DNA from: an uncultured Fodinibius sp.
Lineage (GTDB): Bacteria > Bacteroidota > Rhodothermia > Balneolales > Balneolaceae
Direction: 5' to 3'
NCBI GenBank assembly: GCA_913056235.1
Contig: CAJXMW010000001.1
Span: 124,001-188,000, forward strand
Length of the DNA: 64,000 bases
The position numbers and the translations under genes were made by a program. Shown piece by piece: positions 25,634 to 34,734 of the stretch; within the stretch, counting starts at the first letter, position 1; every line of letters starts with the position of its first letter. The notes under the pieces were generated by a model. It made no database searches and was not told where the DNA came from. It was given only the letters and a program-made list of their open reading frames with translations.

Positions 25634-26044
25634 TTATCGTCGTTTCAGCTTAGCTTCAATGCTTAGCTGCGTATGCGGGACTGCTTCGAGGCGTCCCTTG
25701 GAAATTTTCTTCCCCGTCACTTTGCACACGCCATACGTTTTGTTGTCGATACGTTTGAGGGCATCATCCAAATAACGCACAAATTTTTTAGTGCGATTGA
25801 AGAGCATATACGTCTTCTCACGCTCCTGAGCATCCGTTCCGGCATCAGCCATATGAAAAGAATATGCAGACTCATCACTGGCATTTTCCATGCTATCGCG
25901 CAGGGAATTTTGCAACGATTCGAGCTCTTTCTCAGCCTCTTCGCGCTTCTTTAAAATGATATCCCGAAAATATTCAAGTTCTTCATCAGAATATGGAGAA
26001 ACACGTTCTTGATCCTTTGAATTGTCTTTGTTTGCAGATGCCAT
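25634..26044 (-). CDS. TraR/DksA-family protein lacking the zinc cysteines
   Basis: The 136-residue protein has an N-terminal coiled coil (SDEELEYFRDIILKKREEAEKELESL...) and the C-terminal DksA-like module YGVCKVTGKKISKGRLEAVP. DksA-type proteins insert the coiled coil into the secondary channel of RNA polymerase and respond to ppGpp. Of the usual four zinc-binding Cys only the first remains (C-x-x-T, and PHTQL where the second pair should be). It lies between ileS and lspA, its usual place in this group, so the loss is probably ancestral rather than a sign of decay. Confidence 0.85.
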   Translation of the reverse strand: MASANKDNSKDQERVSPYSDEELEYFRDIILKKREEAEKELESLQNSLRDSMENASDESAYSFHMADAGTDAQEREKTYMLFNRTKKFVRYLDDALKRIDNKTYGVCKVTGKKISKGRLEAVPHTQLSIEAKLKRR

Positions 26045-26059
26045 AATGCACTCACTTTC

Positions 26060-29000
26060 TTAATTAGGGTTTCTTCTGATGGAAATGGTGGGTTCGCCGT
26101 CACCGATCTCCCAACTTTTAATGAAGTCTGATACTTCTAATTCATGCGTTTTAATTTCTTCTGCCAACGTCTCACTTTTGATATAATCTTTCATCGATTC
26201 CACCGCCTCTTCCAGCTTCTCGGAACCTTCAAAGCCAATGGTGATGCGGTCAACCACATCAAAGTCGGCCTCTTTGCGCATATTCTGGATGCGATTGACA
26301 AACTCACGGGCCAAGCCTTCTTTAACGAGCTCGGGGGTTAATTCCGTATCCAGTGCTACGCTTAATCCTTCTTCCGTTTCTACCGACCATCCCTCCAGCC
26401 CGGTGCGGCTAATCTCAAGACCGTCGCTACCCAGCTGCACGATACCGTCATCTCCCAGATCCAGTTCAATAGATCCGGTCTCTTCGTATTCGGTGATTTC
26501 TTCGGTCGTCAGCTCGGCAACTTTCGAAGCGACGGGCTTCATCTTTGATCCCAGCTTTTCACCGAGCAACGGGTAGTTGGGCTTAGCCGATTTGCGGACA
26601 ATTCCAGAGTCATCATCCACAAATTGAACTTCTTTAACATTTACTTCATCTAATATAATATCTTTTACGGATTCAATCGCCTGTCGATCTTCCTCATCAT
26701 CAATAGGTAGTATAACACGCGCAAGTGGTTGCCGCACATTTATTTCCAACTTATTACGCAGGCTCAGTACCATCGAAGAAATTTGTCGGGCCAGCCTCAT
26801 TCTGTGTTCCAACTGCTTGTCGATAGCTGTCTCTTCCACCGTGGGGTAGAACGAAATATGCACCGACTCTTCATCCACTTCGGTCACCTGATTAAGCCGC
26901 TGATACAACCATTCACCCAGGAATGGAGCAATGGGACTAATCAACTTGGCCAGATCTACCAGGCATTCGTACAGCGTCTGATAGGCGGCCTGTTTGTCCA
27001 GACTTTTGCCTTCTTTCCAGAAGCGGCGGCGATTCCGTCGCACGTACCAGTTACTAAGCTGATCTACAAAATCTTCGATCGTCCGCGCAGCTTTCGTCGG
27101 CTCGTAATCATCCAAATACTCATCAACCAACTTCACCGTGGTATTGAGACGCGAGATAATCCAGCGATCCATCTCTACCCGATCACTAACCGGAATCTGA
27201 GTACCGGAATAATTGAAGCCATCAATATTGGCATACATCGCAAAGAACGAGTATGTATTGACAATGGTGTTAAAAAACTTGCGCTGGGTCTCCTGCAGTC
27301 CATCTTTGCTAAAGCGCAGGTTCTCCCACGGAGAGGAGTTACTCATCATATACCAGCGCACGGTATCGGCACCATACTCCTGGATCACTTCAAACGGCTC
27401 TACCGTATTGCCTTTGGACTTGCTCATTTTATTGCCATTCTCATCAAGCACCAGTCCGTTGGACACTACATTTTTATAGGCCGGCTGATCGAACAACATT
27501 GTGCCCAGTGCGTGCAGCGTGTAGAACCAACCTCGCGTCTGATCTACACCTTCGGCAATAAAGTCTGCAGGGAAATGTTCCTTAAACTTGTCTTTGTTTT
27601 CAAATGGATAGTGCCACTGCGCAAACGGCATCGATCCCGAATCAAACCATACGTCCATCAGATCAGGGATGCGCCGCATCGTGCCACCATCGGGACCTTC
27701 CCAGGTAATCTCATCGATATGTGGGCGATGTAAGTCAATCTCAAAATCATCTGCCAACCCGGCTTTCTTCTTCAACTCTTCGACACTACCGACCACTTCA
27801 ACGTGTTCAGGATTTTTATCACTGACCCACAACGGAATGGGGGTTCCCCAGTAGCGCTGTCGCGAAACTGCCCAATCAACGTTATTTTCCAGCCACGTTC
27901 CAAATCGGCCACTGCCCGTACTTGGGGGCTTCCAGTTAATTTTCTTGTTGAAGTCGACCATTTTATCCTTCACATCGGTCGTGCGGATAAACCACGACTC
28001 CACCGGATACTGCATTAGCGGCGTACCTTTGCGCCAGTCATGCGGATAGTTGTGCACGTAGGTCTCATGCTTGTACATCAGGTATTTATCCTTGATAGCA
28101 CGAGCAATATCGCTGTCGGCATCTTTAAACCACTGTCCTTCAAACTCGGGTACCTTGTCGGTAAACTTCCCGTCTTCGTCGACGGGATTAAACAACGGAA
28201 TATCATGCTCCTGCCCCATCTCATAGTCGTCAGCACCAAAGGCAGGCGCCGTATGTACAACGCCCGTACCTTCATCGGTTGTCACGAAATCGGCCGAGAC
28301 CACTCTCCATGCATCATCTTTATCAAACTCTTCGAGTGCATAGTCGAACACCGGATCATACGTCCAGCCTACCAACTCTTCGCCTTTATACTCTTCCACA
28401 ATCTCATAATCGTGATCAATCACTTCATCAATGCACTCCTTGGCCATGATATAATACTCAGTGCGGTCACCTTCGGAGAGCTTAATCTTGGCGTAATCCA
28501 GATTGGGATTTACGGCCAGCGCCATATTCGAAATAATCGTCCATGGCGTAGTTGTCCAGGCCAGGAAGTACACATCTTCCGACATCTCCACCTTGAACTT
28601 CACAAAGATTGATGGATCCTGCACCTCTTCGTAACCCTGAGCTACTTCGTGTGAGGATAACACCGTGCCGCTGCCCGGCGAATACCACTGGATTTTATAT
28701 CCCTGGTAAACGAGTCCTTTTTCGTAAAGCGTCTTGAATGCCCACCAGACCGACTCGATATAATCGTTGTCGAAGGTCACATAGGGATCATCCAGATCTA
28801 CCCAGTAGGCCATGCGGTTGGTGAGCTTGTCCCAAAGATCCTTGTACTTGAGTACACTAGTACGACATTTATCATTGTACTCTGCTACACCGTATTCTTC
28901 GACCTGCTCACGTCCTTCCAGATCCAGCTCTTTTTCAACCTCAATTTCGACCGGCAGACCGTGCGTATCCCAGCCGGCCTTACGCTCCACGCGAAACCCC

Positions 29001-29230
29001 TTCAACGTCTTATAACGGCAAAACATATCCTTAACCGTCCGCGACATCACATGGTGGATACCCGGCTTGCCATTTGCTGTGGGTGGCCCCTCATAGAATG
29101 TAAAGGGGATCCCCTCTTCCCGGGTGGAAATACTTTTCTCAAAAATATTTTGCTCTTTCCACCACTTTAGGGTTTCAACTTCGAGTTTAGAAAAATTTAG
29201 CTTTTTGACTTCGTCGAACTGTTTACTCAT
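26060..29230 (-). CDS. ileS: Isoleucyl-tRNA synthetase with inverted GIHH signature
   Basis: The 1056-residue class I synthetase charges tRNA-Ile and edits Val. The Rossmann domain, CP1 editing domain (WTTTPWTI near residue 225 and GTGVVHTAPAFGADD), the KMSKS loop (601-605) and a long C-terminal anticodon-binding region are all present. The ATP-binding signature that is normally HxGH reads G57-I58-H59-H60 after PTANGKP, so the first and third positions are swapped. Together with the EGPPTANGKPG context and the C-terminus without zinc cysteines, this marks the eukaryote-like IleRS type 2, which is inherently mupirocin tolerant. It is the only ileS in view. Confidence 0.96.
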   Translation of the reverse strand: MSKQFDEVKKLNFSKLEVETLKWWKEQNIFEKSISTREEGIPFTFYEGPPTANGKPGIHHVMSRTVKDMFCRYKTLKGFRVERKAGWDTHGLPVEIEVEKELDLEGREQVEEYGVAEYNDKCRTSVLKYKDLWDKLTNRMAYWVDLDDPYVTFDNDYIESVWWAFKTLYEKGLVYQGYKIQWYSPGSGTVLSSHEVAQGYEEVQDPSIFVKFKVEMSEDVYFLAWTTTPWTIISNMALAVNPNLDYAKIKLSEGDRTEYYIMAKECIDEVIDHDYEIVEEYKGEELVGWTYDPVFDYALEEFDKDDAWRVVSADFVTTDEGTGVVHTAPAFGADDYEMGQEHDIPLFNPVDEDGKFTDKVPEFEGQWFKDADSDIARAIKDKYLMYKHETYVHNYPHDWRKGTPLMQYPVESWFIRTTDVKDKMVDFNKKINWKPPSTGSGRFGTWLENNVDWAVSRQRYWGTPIPLWVSDKNPEHVEVVGSVEELKKKAGLADDFEIDLHRPHIDEITWEGPDGGTMRRIPDLMDVWFDSGSMPFAQWHYPFENKDKFKEHFPADFIAEGVDQTRGWFYTLHALGTMLFDQPAYKNVVSNGLVLDENGNKMSKSKGNTVEPFEVIQEYGADTVRWYMMSNSSPWENLRFSKDGLQETQRKFFNTIVNTYSFFAMYANIDGFNYSGTQIPVSDRVEMDRWIISRLNTTVKLVDEYLDDYEPTKAARTIEDFVDQLSNWYVRRNRRRFWKEGKSLDKQAAYQTLYECLVDLAKLISPIAPFLGEWLYQRLNQVTEVDEESVHISFYPTVEETAIDKQLEHRMRLARQISSMVLSLRNKLEINVRQPLARVILPIDDEEDRQAIESVKDIILDEVNVKEVQFVDDDSGIVRKSAKPNYPLLGEKLGSKMKPVASKVAELTTEEITEYEETGSIELDLGDDGIVQLGSDGLEISRTGLEGWSVETEEGLSVALDTELTPELVKEGLAREFVNRIQNMRKEADFDVVDRITIGFEGSEKLEEAVESMKDYIKSETLAEEIKTHELEVSDFIKSWEIGDGEPTISIRRNPN

Positions 29231-29607
29231 AAAGGCCGTTGTACCTTCTCAGTTGGCTTTTTAGAAAGCTACTAATATAGGAGTTTTCCCGATCCTACAG
29301 TAGCCTAAGTTATTTTTCATTTTGTCATCAATATAAACGAGCACCAAAGATACAAGTCTTAGGTCACCAATTCACATTATATAAGTGAATTTTCTTTGTA
29401 AGCGACCTATTAAAAGCAAAGCCTAAGCAAGTTGCAAATTAGAATTGGGAGCAGCAGAACTACTTTATTGTTGTGAGTGTTTACGTTATCCTTAGCTATT
29501 TGAAAAACGTATTGAACTTTTCAAAAGCCTAAACCCAAACTGTAATCTCGATTATAGGGAGAGCTCGTTGTTTTAAGTTATCTGGATGATATTTTTGCTT
29601 TTAAATA

Positions 29608-29646
29608 TAGATTTCTCTCCGGACTACGCCGGGATCGAAATGACAT
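29608..29646. repeat. Dispersed repeat, family B, copy 2
   Basis: AGATTTCTCTCCGGACTACG continues with CCGGGATCGAAATGACAT. The centre forms a hairpin (TCCGG/CCGGGA). The rest of the 440-bp gap (29231-29607), which should hold promoters for ileS and the phosphatase gene, shows no gene or RNA that I can support. Confidence 0.6.
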
Positions 29647-29673
29647 TTAAAAATTTTAGCTTAACGATTTTTC

Positions 29674-30186
29674 ATGGATTTATCAGTTTCTAACCCCATT
29701 ACCAAAGATAATCACTACAAAATCTGTTTTGTCTGTTTAGGAAATATCTGCCGCAGCCCCACGGCGGAGGGCATCTTCCAGCATCTTATTGACGACCGCG
29801 GTCTCGAGGACTATTTCGAAGTAGATTCTGCCGGAACCTCGGCCTACCATATTGGGGAATCGGCCAATAGCAAGAGTCAACGCACCGCCCAAAAGCATGG
29901 CATCACGCTGCATTCCAAAGCGCGGCAGTTTAAGCAGTTTGACTTGGAATACTATGACCTGATCCTAGCCATGGATAATGAGAATCTGAGCAACGTGCAG
30001 CAGATGGCTAATGGCGGTCAGGATACCAAGATCGGCCGCATGCGGGATTTTGATCCCCAGCCCGGAGACGGCCAAGTACCGGACCCTTACCATGGCGGAC
30101 CGGAGGGCTTCGAGAATGTATTTCAAATCGTCAAACGTAGCTGCGAGCAATTGCTCGATGAACTTGAATCACATGTCCAAAAATAA
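29674..30186 (+). CDS. Low-molecular-weight protein-tyrosine-phosphatase family
   Basis: The 170-residue protein has the phosphatase loop CLGNICRS (nucleophile Cys21, Arg27) and the general-acid region DPYHGG near residue 136, with VPDP before it. The family includes tyrosine and arginine phosphatases and also small-molecule phosphatases. It sits 3 bp upstream of a fructosamine-kinase-family gene. In several bacteria LMW-PTP homologues beside such kinases dephosphorylate ribulosamine/erythrulosamine 5-phosphates, so the next enzyme can phosphorylate position 3. The operon suggests that role here; a protein phosphatase remains possible. Confidence 0.93.
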   Translation: MDLSVSNPITKDNHYKICFVCLGNICRSPTAEGIFQHLIDDRGLEDYFEVDSAGTSAYHIGESANSKSQRTAQKHGITLHSKARQFKQFDLEYYDLILAMDNENLSNVQQMANGGQDTKIGRMRDFDPQPGDGQVPDPYHGGPEGFENVFQIVKRSCEQLLDELESHVQK

Positions 30187-30189
30187 CTT

Positions 30190-31056
30190 ATGATCCCTGA
30201 CTCTGTTACACAGCAAATTCAGCAATCGCTGGGTTCAAATATTGAATCCTCTCAAAGCGTATCTGGCGGCAGCATCAACCGGGCGGCTAAAGTAACGCTT
30301 TCTGATGGCAGAACATGCTTTTTGAAGTGGAACACCACCGCTGACCCCCACATGTTTGAAGTAGAGGAAAAGGGACTCGAATTGCTAAAGTCTGCCAATA
30401 CCTCGCTGCGCGTGCCGGACGTTTTTGCAACCGGAAAAACTGAAACTGACACCGGGTATCTACTTCAAGAATTTATTACCGAAGGACGATCGGAACCGAC
30501 CTCGGCTCAAGAGTTTGGTCAAGCGTTGGCAACGATGCACCAGCATCACGAAGATCGGTATGGGCTGGATCACGATAACTACATCGGCAAGTTGCCGCAA
30601 TCCAACGACTGGCACGACAACTGGATCGACTTTTTTGTGGAGGAACGTATGCAGCCGCAGCTCAAGATGGCAACGGATGCCGGCAAGCTGGGCTCGAGCA
30701 CGGTCGCTCGCTTCGAATCGATGTACAAGCAACTGCCGGACATCTTTCCGGAGGAGCCGCCCAGCTTGTTACACGGTGATCTCTGGGGTGGCAATTACTT
30801 CTTTGACGAAACGGGGCAGGCTACTATTTACGATCCTGCCGTGTATTACGGGCACCGCGAAATTGAGCTGGCCTTTACGCACCTGTTTGGAGGATTTCCA
30901 CGGGCATTTTACGATTCATATGAGGAAGCTTATCCGCTGGAATCGGGCTTTTCGCAGCGCAAGGATGTGTATAACTTGTATCCGCTGCTTGTGCATACCA
31001 ACTTATTTGGCGGCAGTTACGCCCGACAGGTTGAGGGAATCGTAAAACAATTTTAG
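30190..31056 (+). CDS. Fructosamine-3-kinase family protein (ribulosamine kinase)
   Basis: The 288-residue aminoglycoside-phosphotransferase-fold kinase shows GGSINRAAKV (glycine loop), CFLKWN (ATP-binding Lys), LLHGDLWGGNYF (catalytic Asp) and IYDPAVYYGHREIELA (metal Asp), the standard fructosamine-kinase set. Bacterial members mostly phosphorylate ribulosamines or erythrulosamines on glycated proteins, making the sugar fall off (deglycation). It is co-transcribed with the LMW phosphatase upstream. Confidence 0.93.
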   Translation: MIPDSVTQQIQQSLGSNIESSQSVSGGSINRAAKVTLSDGRTCFLKWNTTADPHMFEVEEKGLELLKSANTSLRVPDVFATGKTETDTGYLLQEFITEGRSEPTSAQEFGQALATMHQHHEDRYGLDHDNYIGKLPQSNDWHDNWIDFFVEERMQPQLKMATDAGKLGSSTVARFESMYKQLPDIFPEEPPSLLHGDLWGGNYFFDETGQATIYDPAVYYGHREIELAFTHLFGGFPRAFYDSYEEAYPLESGFSQRKDVYNLYPLLVHTNLFGGSYARQVEGIVKQF

Positions 31057-31240
31057 AAGAACTATTTCACTGATAACCACTGAGCAGAGACAAAGGTACA
31101 CGAATATAAGACTAGCGTTCGGCAGCAAATATAAATAATATGTAGGCCGGCCAGCCTTGCTAGGCGTTAACTATTCAACATTTAGTTATTATCGTCAGCT
31201 AAAAACTATTTATCGAAAATCCTTTTTCCTATTGATTAAC

Positions 31241-31267
31241 GTAGAGCGATTTGCCAAATCGCTCTAC
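31241..31267. repeat. Near-perfect 27-bp palindrome
   Basis: GTAGAGCGATTTG and CAAATCGCTCTAC are 13-bp arms around a single C. It lies 185 bp after the kinase gene and 160 bp before the metal-receptor gene, in a 370-bp gap with no gene. It has no T run, so it is either an extragenic palindromic repeat or a protein-binding site. Confidence 0.6.
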
Positions 31268-31426
31268 AAATGAACATTTCATGTATGAGCTATTACAAGT
31301 GTAATTAGCCACTTATCTTTGCTACGTTGTGTTACTCTGTAAAATAAGTTTTTATTAACCGTAGCTTTGTAGCATTTAACAATAAATTCAGGCGGATGTC
31401 ATCCGTCTCCACTAAGAAACACCCAA

Positions 31427-32170
31427 ATGCCTGATTACCAAAAAATAATAAGCCTCGTTCCCAGTCTTACTGAATTAGTTATTGATCTGGGACTCGAAAA
31501 TAAGCTTGCCGGACGAACGCGGTTTTGCGTGCATCCCAAAGACAAAGTAGAAGAAATACCTATTGTGGGTGGCACCAAGAATCCACGGCTGGATAAAATT
31601 CGGGAGATCAATCCCGATTATATCATAGCCAATAAGGAGGAAAATCGGCCCGAAGATATTGCAGAACTGATGGATGATTTTGAGGTCAACGTTACGCAAA
31701 TTGCCACCATTGAGGATGCGCTCATTACCATCCACGAGCTTGGGCAGGTTTTTGGTAAAGCGGAACCGGCCAATCAAATGATTACTGAAATCCAGCAACG
31801 GCTGGAGGAGCGGCCCGATGAACAGGAACTAAGTACAGCTTATATGATCTGGAAGGATCCGTGGATGACGGTAGGTCATGATACTTACATCCATGATGTG
31901 CTGCAGAACTGGGGACTACCTAATGTATTTGACGACCAAACACGTTATCCCAAAATAGAGCTGAAGGAACTCAAGCGTCATAATCCTGACCTGGTGTTGC
32001 TCAGCAGCGAACCCTATCCCTTTAAAGAAAAACATATTGCAGAAATTGAGGAAGCATGTCCCGCTGCCCGTGTACTGCTGGTGGAGGGCGAATGGTTCAG
32101 CTGGTATGGGTCGCACATGAAACACGCCTTTGGGCGCCTTAATGCCTGGCGGAAAACCATTTCCGATTAA
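31427..32170 (+). CDS. Helical-backbone metal receptor (BtuF/FhuD-like) without signal peptide
   Basis: The 247-residue protein has the class III periplasmic binding-protein layout: IISLVPSLTELVIDLGL at the start, VGGTKNPRLDKIREINPDYIIA, a long backbone helix near residues 95-130, then MTVGHDTYIHDVLQNWG and NPDLVLLSSEPYPF. These receptors bind cobalamin, heme or ferric siderophores for ABC importers. Here there is no signal peptide or lipobox, so the protein as read would be cytosolic, and no permease or ATPase gene is adjacent. A missed upstream start is unlikely because there is no in-frame hydrophobic stretch before it. Its true role is unknown. Confidence 0.8.
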   Translation: MPDYQKIISLVPSLTELVIDLGLENKLAGRTRFCVHPKDKVEEIPIVGGTKNPRLDKIREINPDYIIANKEENRPEDIAELMDDFEVNVTQIATIEDALITIHELGQVFGKAEPANQMITEIQQRLEERPDEQELSTAYMIWKDPWMTVGHDTYIHDVLQNWGLPNVFDDQTRYPKIELKELKRHNPDLVLLSSEPYPFKEKHIAEIEEACPAARVLLVEGEWFSWYGSHMKHAFGRLNAWRKTISD

Positions 32171-32249
32171 TCCAAGATTAACAGTGCCGCTGGCTGACTG
32201 GAAGCCCAATTTATTGTACTATTAAGGCATAACCATCGTTTAAAAAACT

Positions 32250-33968
32250 ATGATGAAACAGACCATAATAAAATGGATGCTGCCTGTCCTGTCTTTGATA
32301 TTATTTGGGATGGCTCTCCCGGCCGCAGCCCAACAACAAAGCCAGAGGGTTGGGGAGACAGAACTTGTTAAGGCGAAATCGGCTTATATCGACGGACTAG
32401 CAGCTTTCGAAAATGAGGATTATCAAAAGGCCCTGAATCTGCTGAATACTGCATATGTAAAATTACCGGACCATGCGGGGGTCAATTTTGCCTTGGCAGA
32501 TGCCTATCTACAAATAAATGACATTGCCAATGCCGAATATTATGGCAAGCAAGCTACCAAGCTGGATCCCAAAAATCGATGGTACCGCCTTAAACTAGTC
32601 AATATTTATCAGACGGCCGGGAAATATGATACGGCCATCAACGAACTCCAAGCAGGTCTGGAGTATCATCCCCGCGACAAAGATTTGCTCTACGAACTTG
32701 CACAGCTATACGACAATCAAGGCGAACTTGCAGAAGCCAACAAAGTCTACAATAAACTGCTCTATCTCGAAGGCCAAAACATCAGCGTACACCTGCAGAA
32801 ATTGAAAAACTTTAAAAGTATGGGACTGCAGGATTCCGCCATCGTTGAGCTCGAAAAAATCCGGGAACTCGATCCCAGCAACCTTTCGACTCTGCAAGTA
32901 CTGAGCGATTATTATCTGCAAATGAATCGCCTCCAAGAAGCCCGAAACGTCCTGCAGCACGCTCTGGAGATAAGCCGCACCAACCCCAAAACGCTGATTA
33001 TGCTCTCCGATGTCTATATTGCCGAAGCCAAATGGGACAGCGTGGGTTCGACGCTCAACACGATTATGACCGATTCCACCGTTGAATCTCAAACCAAACT
33101 ACGAGCCGCAGAATACCTGTACTCCAAGCTTAAACAAAATCCCGACAACAGCGGCCTCCGCGAAGCTACGGGGTCAGTATTTCAAGGAGTCGTAGAATCC
33201 AATGCCGAGTCGAGTCAACTTATTTCGCTGGCAGCGGAATTCTTCTCTAATACCGACCAGACGGATCTTGCACTAAAAGCCCTGGAACGCACCAACGAAC
33301 TTATCCCGACCAATGATTCGGCATGGAAGAAGCGGCTGCAACTGCTGCTGCAACAGGGGCGCATCGGCGAAGCCCTGGCTGTTGGGAAAAAGGCCGCCGA
33401 ACAGATTCCACAGGATCCCCTGGTATTGTACCTTTTAGGAAATGCCTACCTGGCTGAAGGACAACATTCCCAAGCCATCGAGAAACTAAGCGCTGCCTCG
33501 AAACTACCGGCTCGTAAACCCCTCAAATCCAGCATCCATGGTTCTCTCGGCGATTCCTATGCAGCTAGGGACCAGTGGGAAGATGCCTACAGCGAATACG
33601 ATAAATCACTCGAATATAATCCCGAAAATGCTAATGTCCTGAACAACTATGCCTATCATCTTTCGCAGAACAGTGAAAATTTGACCAAGGCAAAGCAAAT
33701 GGCCAGGCGTGCCCTTGAGCTTGATCCCAACAATCCCTCGTTTTTGGACACCGTGGGTTGGATCTTTTACCTGCAGGGATCTTACAAGGAGGCTGAAAAT
33801 TTTATCCAAGCGGCCATCAATACCGGCAATGCCAGTGCCGAGGTCTTGGAACATATGGGTAACGTGCTGGATAAACGTGGTAAGAAGCAGGAAGCGCAAC
33901 AATGGTGGAAAAAAGCACTCGAAAAAGATTCCTCGCGTACTCATCTCAAAGATAAAGTATCCAAATAA
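32250..33968 (+). CDS. Secreted TPR-repeat protein
   Basis: The 572-residue protein starts with a signal peptide (MMKQTIIKWMLPVLSLILF...PAAAQ). The rest is almost entirely tetratricopeptide repeats, about 12-14 by eye, with the typical A-x-x-x-Y...A-x-x-LDP pattern (for example YYGKQATKLDPKNRWYRLKLV and ARRALELDPNNPSFLDTVGWI). It is probably an outer-membrane-associated scaffold. It is followed immediately by a DUF4292 lipoprotein gene and an EnvC-like gene; this trio recurs across Bacteroidota, suggesting a joint role in envelope maintenance (established linkage, unknown mechanism). Confidence 0.88.
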   Translation: MMKQTIIKWMLPVLSLILFGMALPAAAQQQSQRVGETELVKAKSAYIDGLAAFENEDYQKALNLLNTAYVKLPDHAGVNFALADAYLQINDIANAEYYGKQATKLDPKNRWYRLKLVNIYQTAGKYDTAINELQAGLEYHPRDKDLLYELAQLYDNQGELAEANKVYNKLLYLEGQNISVHLQKLKNFKSMGLQDSAIVELEKIRELDPSNLSTLQVLSDYYLQMNRLQEARNVLQHALEISRTNPKTLIMLSDVYIAEAKWDSVGSTLNTIMTDSTVESQTKLRAAEYLYSKLKQNPDNSGLREATGSVFQGVVESNAESSQLISLAAEFFSNTDQTDLALKALERTNELIPTNDSAWKKRLQLLLQQGRIGEALAVGKKAAEQIPQDPLVLYLLGNAYLAEGQHSQAIEKLSAASKLPARKPLKSSIHGSLGDSYAARDQWEDAYSEYDKSLEYNPENANVLNNYAYHLSQNSENLTKAKQMARRALELDPNNPSFLDTVGWIFYLQGSYKEAENFIQAAINTGNASAEVLEHMGNVLDKRGKKQEAQQWWKKALEKDSSRTHLKDKVSK

Positions 33969-33969
33969 C

Positions 33970-34734
33970 GTGAACAGAACGCTGCCACAACTTAAACGCT
34001 TTGCACTGGGACTGCTTTGTCTTGTGCTCGCTTCCTGCTCGGGGTCAAACGAGCTCAGGCAGGATGGGTTTATCCCCTCTCAAAAATCGCCTTCGGAAAT
34101 TGTAAACAACATTCCCGACTACAGTAAAAATCTCACATCCATTGATGGGAAAGGACGGGCTATTGTCAGCGAACCCGGCAATACCGAGCGGGTGACGGTA
34201 CTGTTTTCCAGCAACCGTAATCGAAGCCTGGTAACGGTGCGCAACGGCATCGGTATCGAAGGTGGACAACTGCTTACTGATGGCGACACCCTGCTGGTCT
34301 ACAACAAAGTGGACAAATTTGCCAGGAAGATTCCCATTCGCGGCGGCAAACTCAGTCGCATCAACCGGCTGGCCTCTCTCAATATTTTGGATATGATCAG
34401 CTACTCGGTTTCGGCTGGAAACGTTGAATCGGTACTCGAAAATAACGACCTGTATCGCCTGCTGCTGACAAATGGCACAAAGGTGGATGTGGCCAAGGAT
34501 TCGGGGTTAATCAGACAAGTGCTGCAGCCACAAAACAGTAAGCTGCCCTACTCCAAAATTATGTACGATGCATATGGCGATATTGAGGGGTTCAAGCTTG
34601 CCCGCAAAATTAGTATCTTTGGACCGGAAGGAAAATCTAAAGTGGCTTTACAGCTTACAGGATTGGAATTGAATCCTGATTTAAAAACGCTAACCATCAA
34701 TCTTCCAGAGGATATACCAGTATACTACGAATGA
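33970..34734 (+). CDS. DUF4292 outer-membrane lipoprotein
   Basis: The start is the GTG at 33970, one base after the TPR gene stop; the longer open frame upstream is out-of-frame overlap with that gene. The 254-residue protein has a lipoprotein signal (LGLLCLVLASCSG; lipidated Cys near residue 23) followed by a beta-rich domain (GKGRAIVSEPGN, VTVLFSSNRNRSLVTVRNGIG, DGDTLLVYNKVDK, ARKISIFGPEG). DUF4292 has a LolA/LolB-like fold and may carry lipid or lipoprotein. It overlaps the EnvC-like gene by 4 bp. Confidence 0.85.
   Translation: MNRTLPQLKRFALGLLCLVLASCSGSNELRQDGFIPSQKSPSEIVNNIPDYSKNLTSIDGKGRAIVSEPGNTERVTVLFSSNRNRSLVTVRNGIGIEGGQLLTDGDTLLVYNKVDKFARKIPIRGGKLSRINRLASLNILDMISYSVSAGNVESVLENNDLYRLLLTNGTKVDVAKDSGLIRQVLQPQNSKLPYSKIMYDAYGDIEGFKLARKISIFGPEGKSKVALQLTGLELNPDLKTLTINLPEDIPVYYE

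Noticed and set aside
26729..27733. 334-codon open frame antisense to ileS
   Set aside because: It lies wholly within the certain ileS gene and has no domain; shadow frame.
33709..33969. Upstream extension of the DUF4292 open frame
   Set aside because: It overlaps the end of the TPR gene in another frame; the lipoprotein signal begins only after the GTG at 33970.
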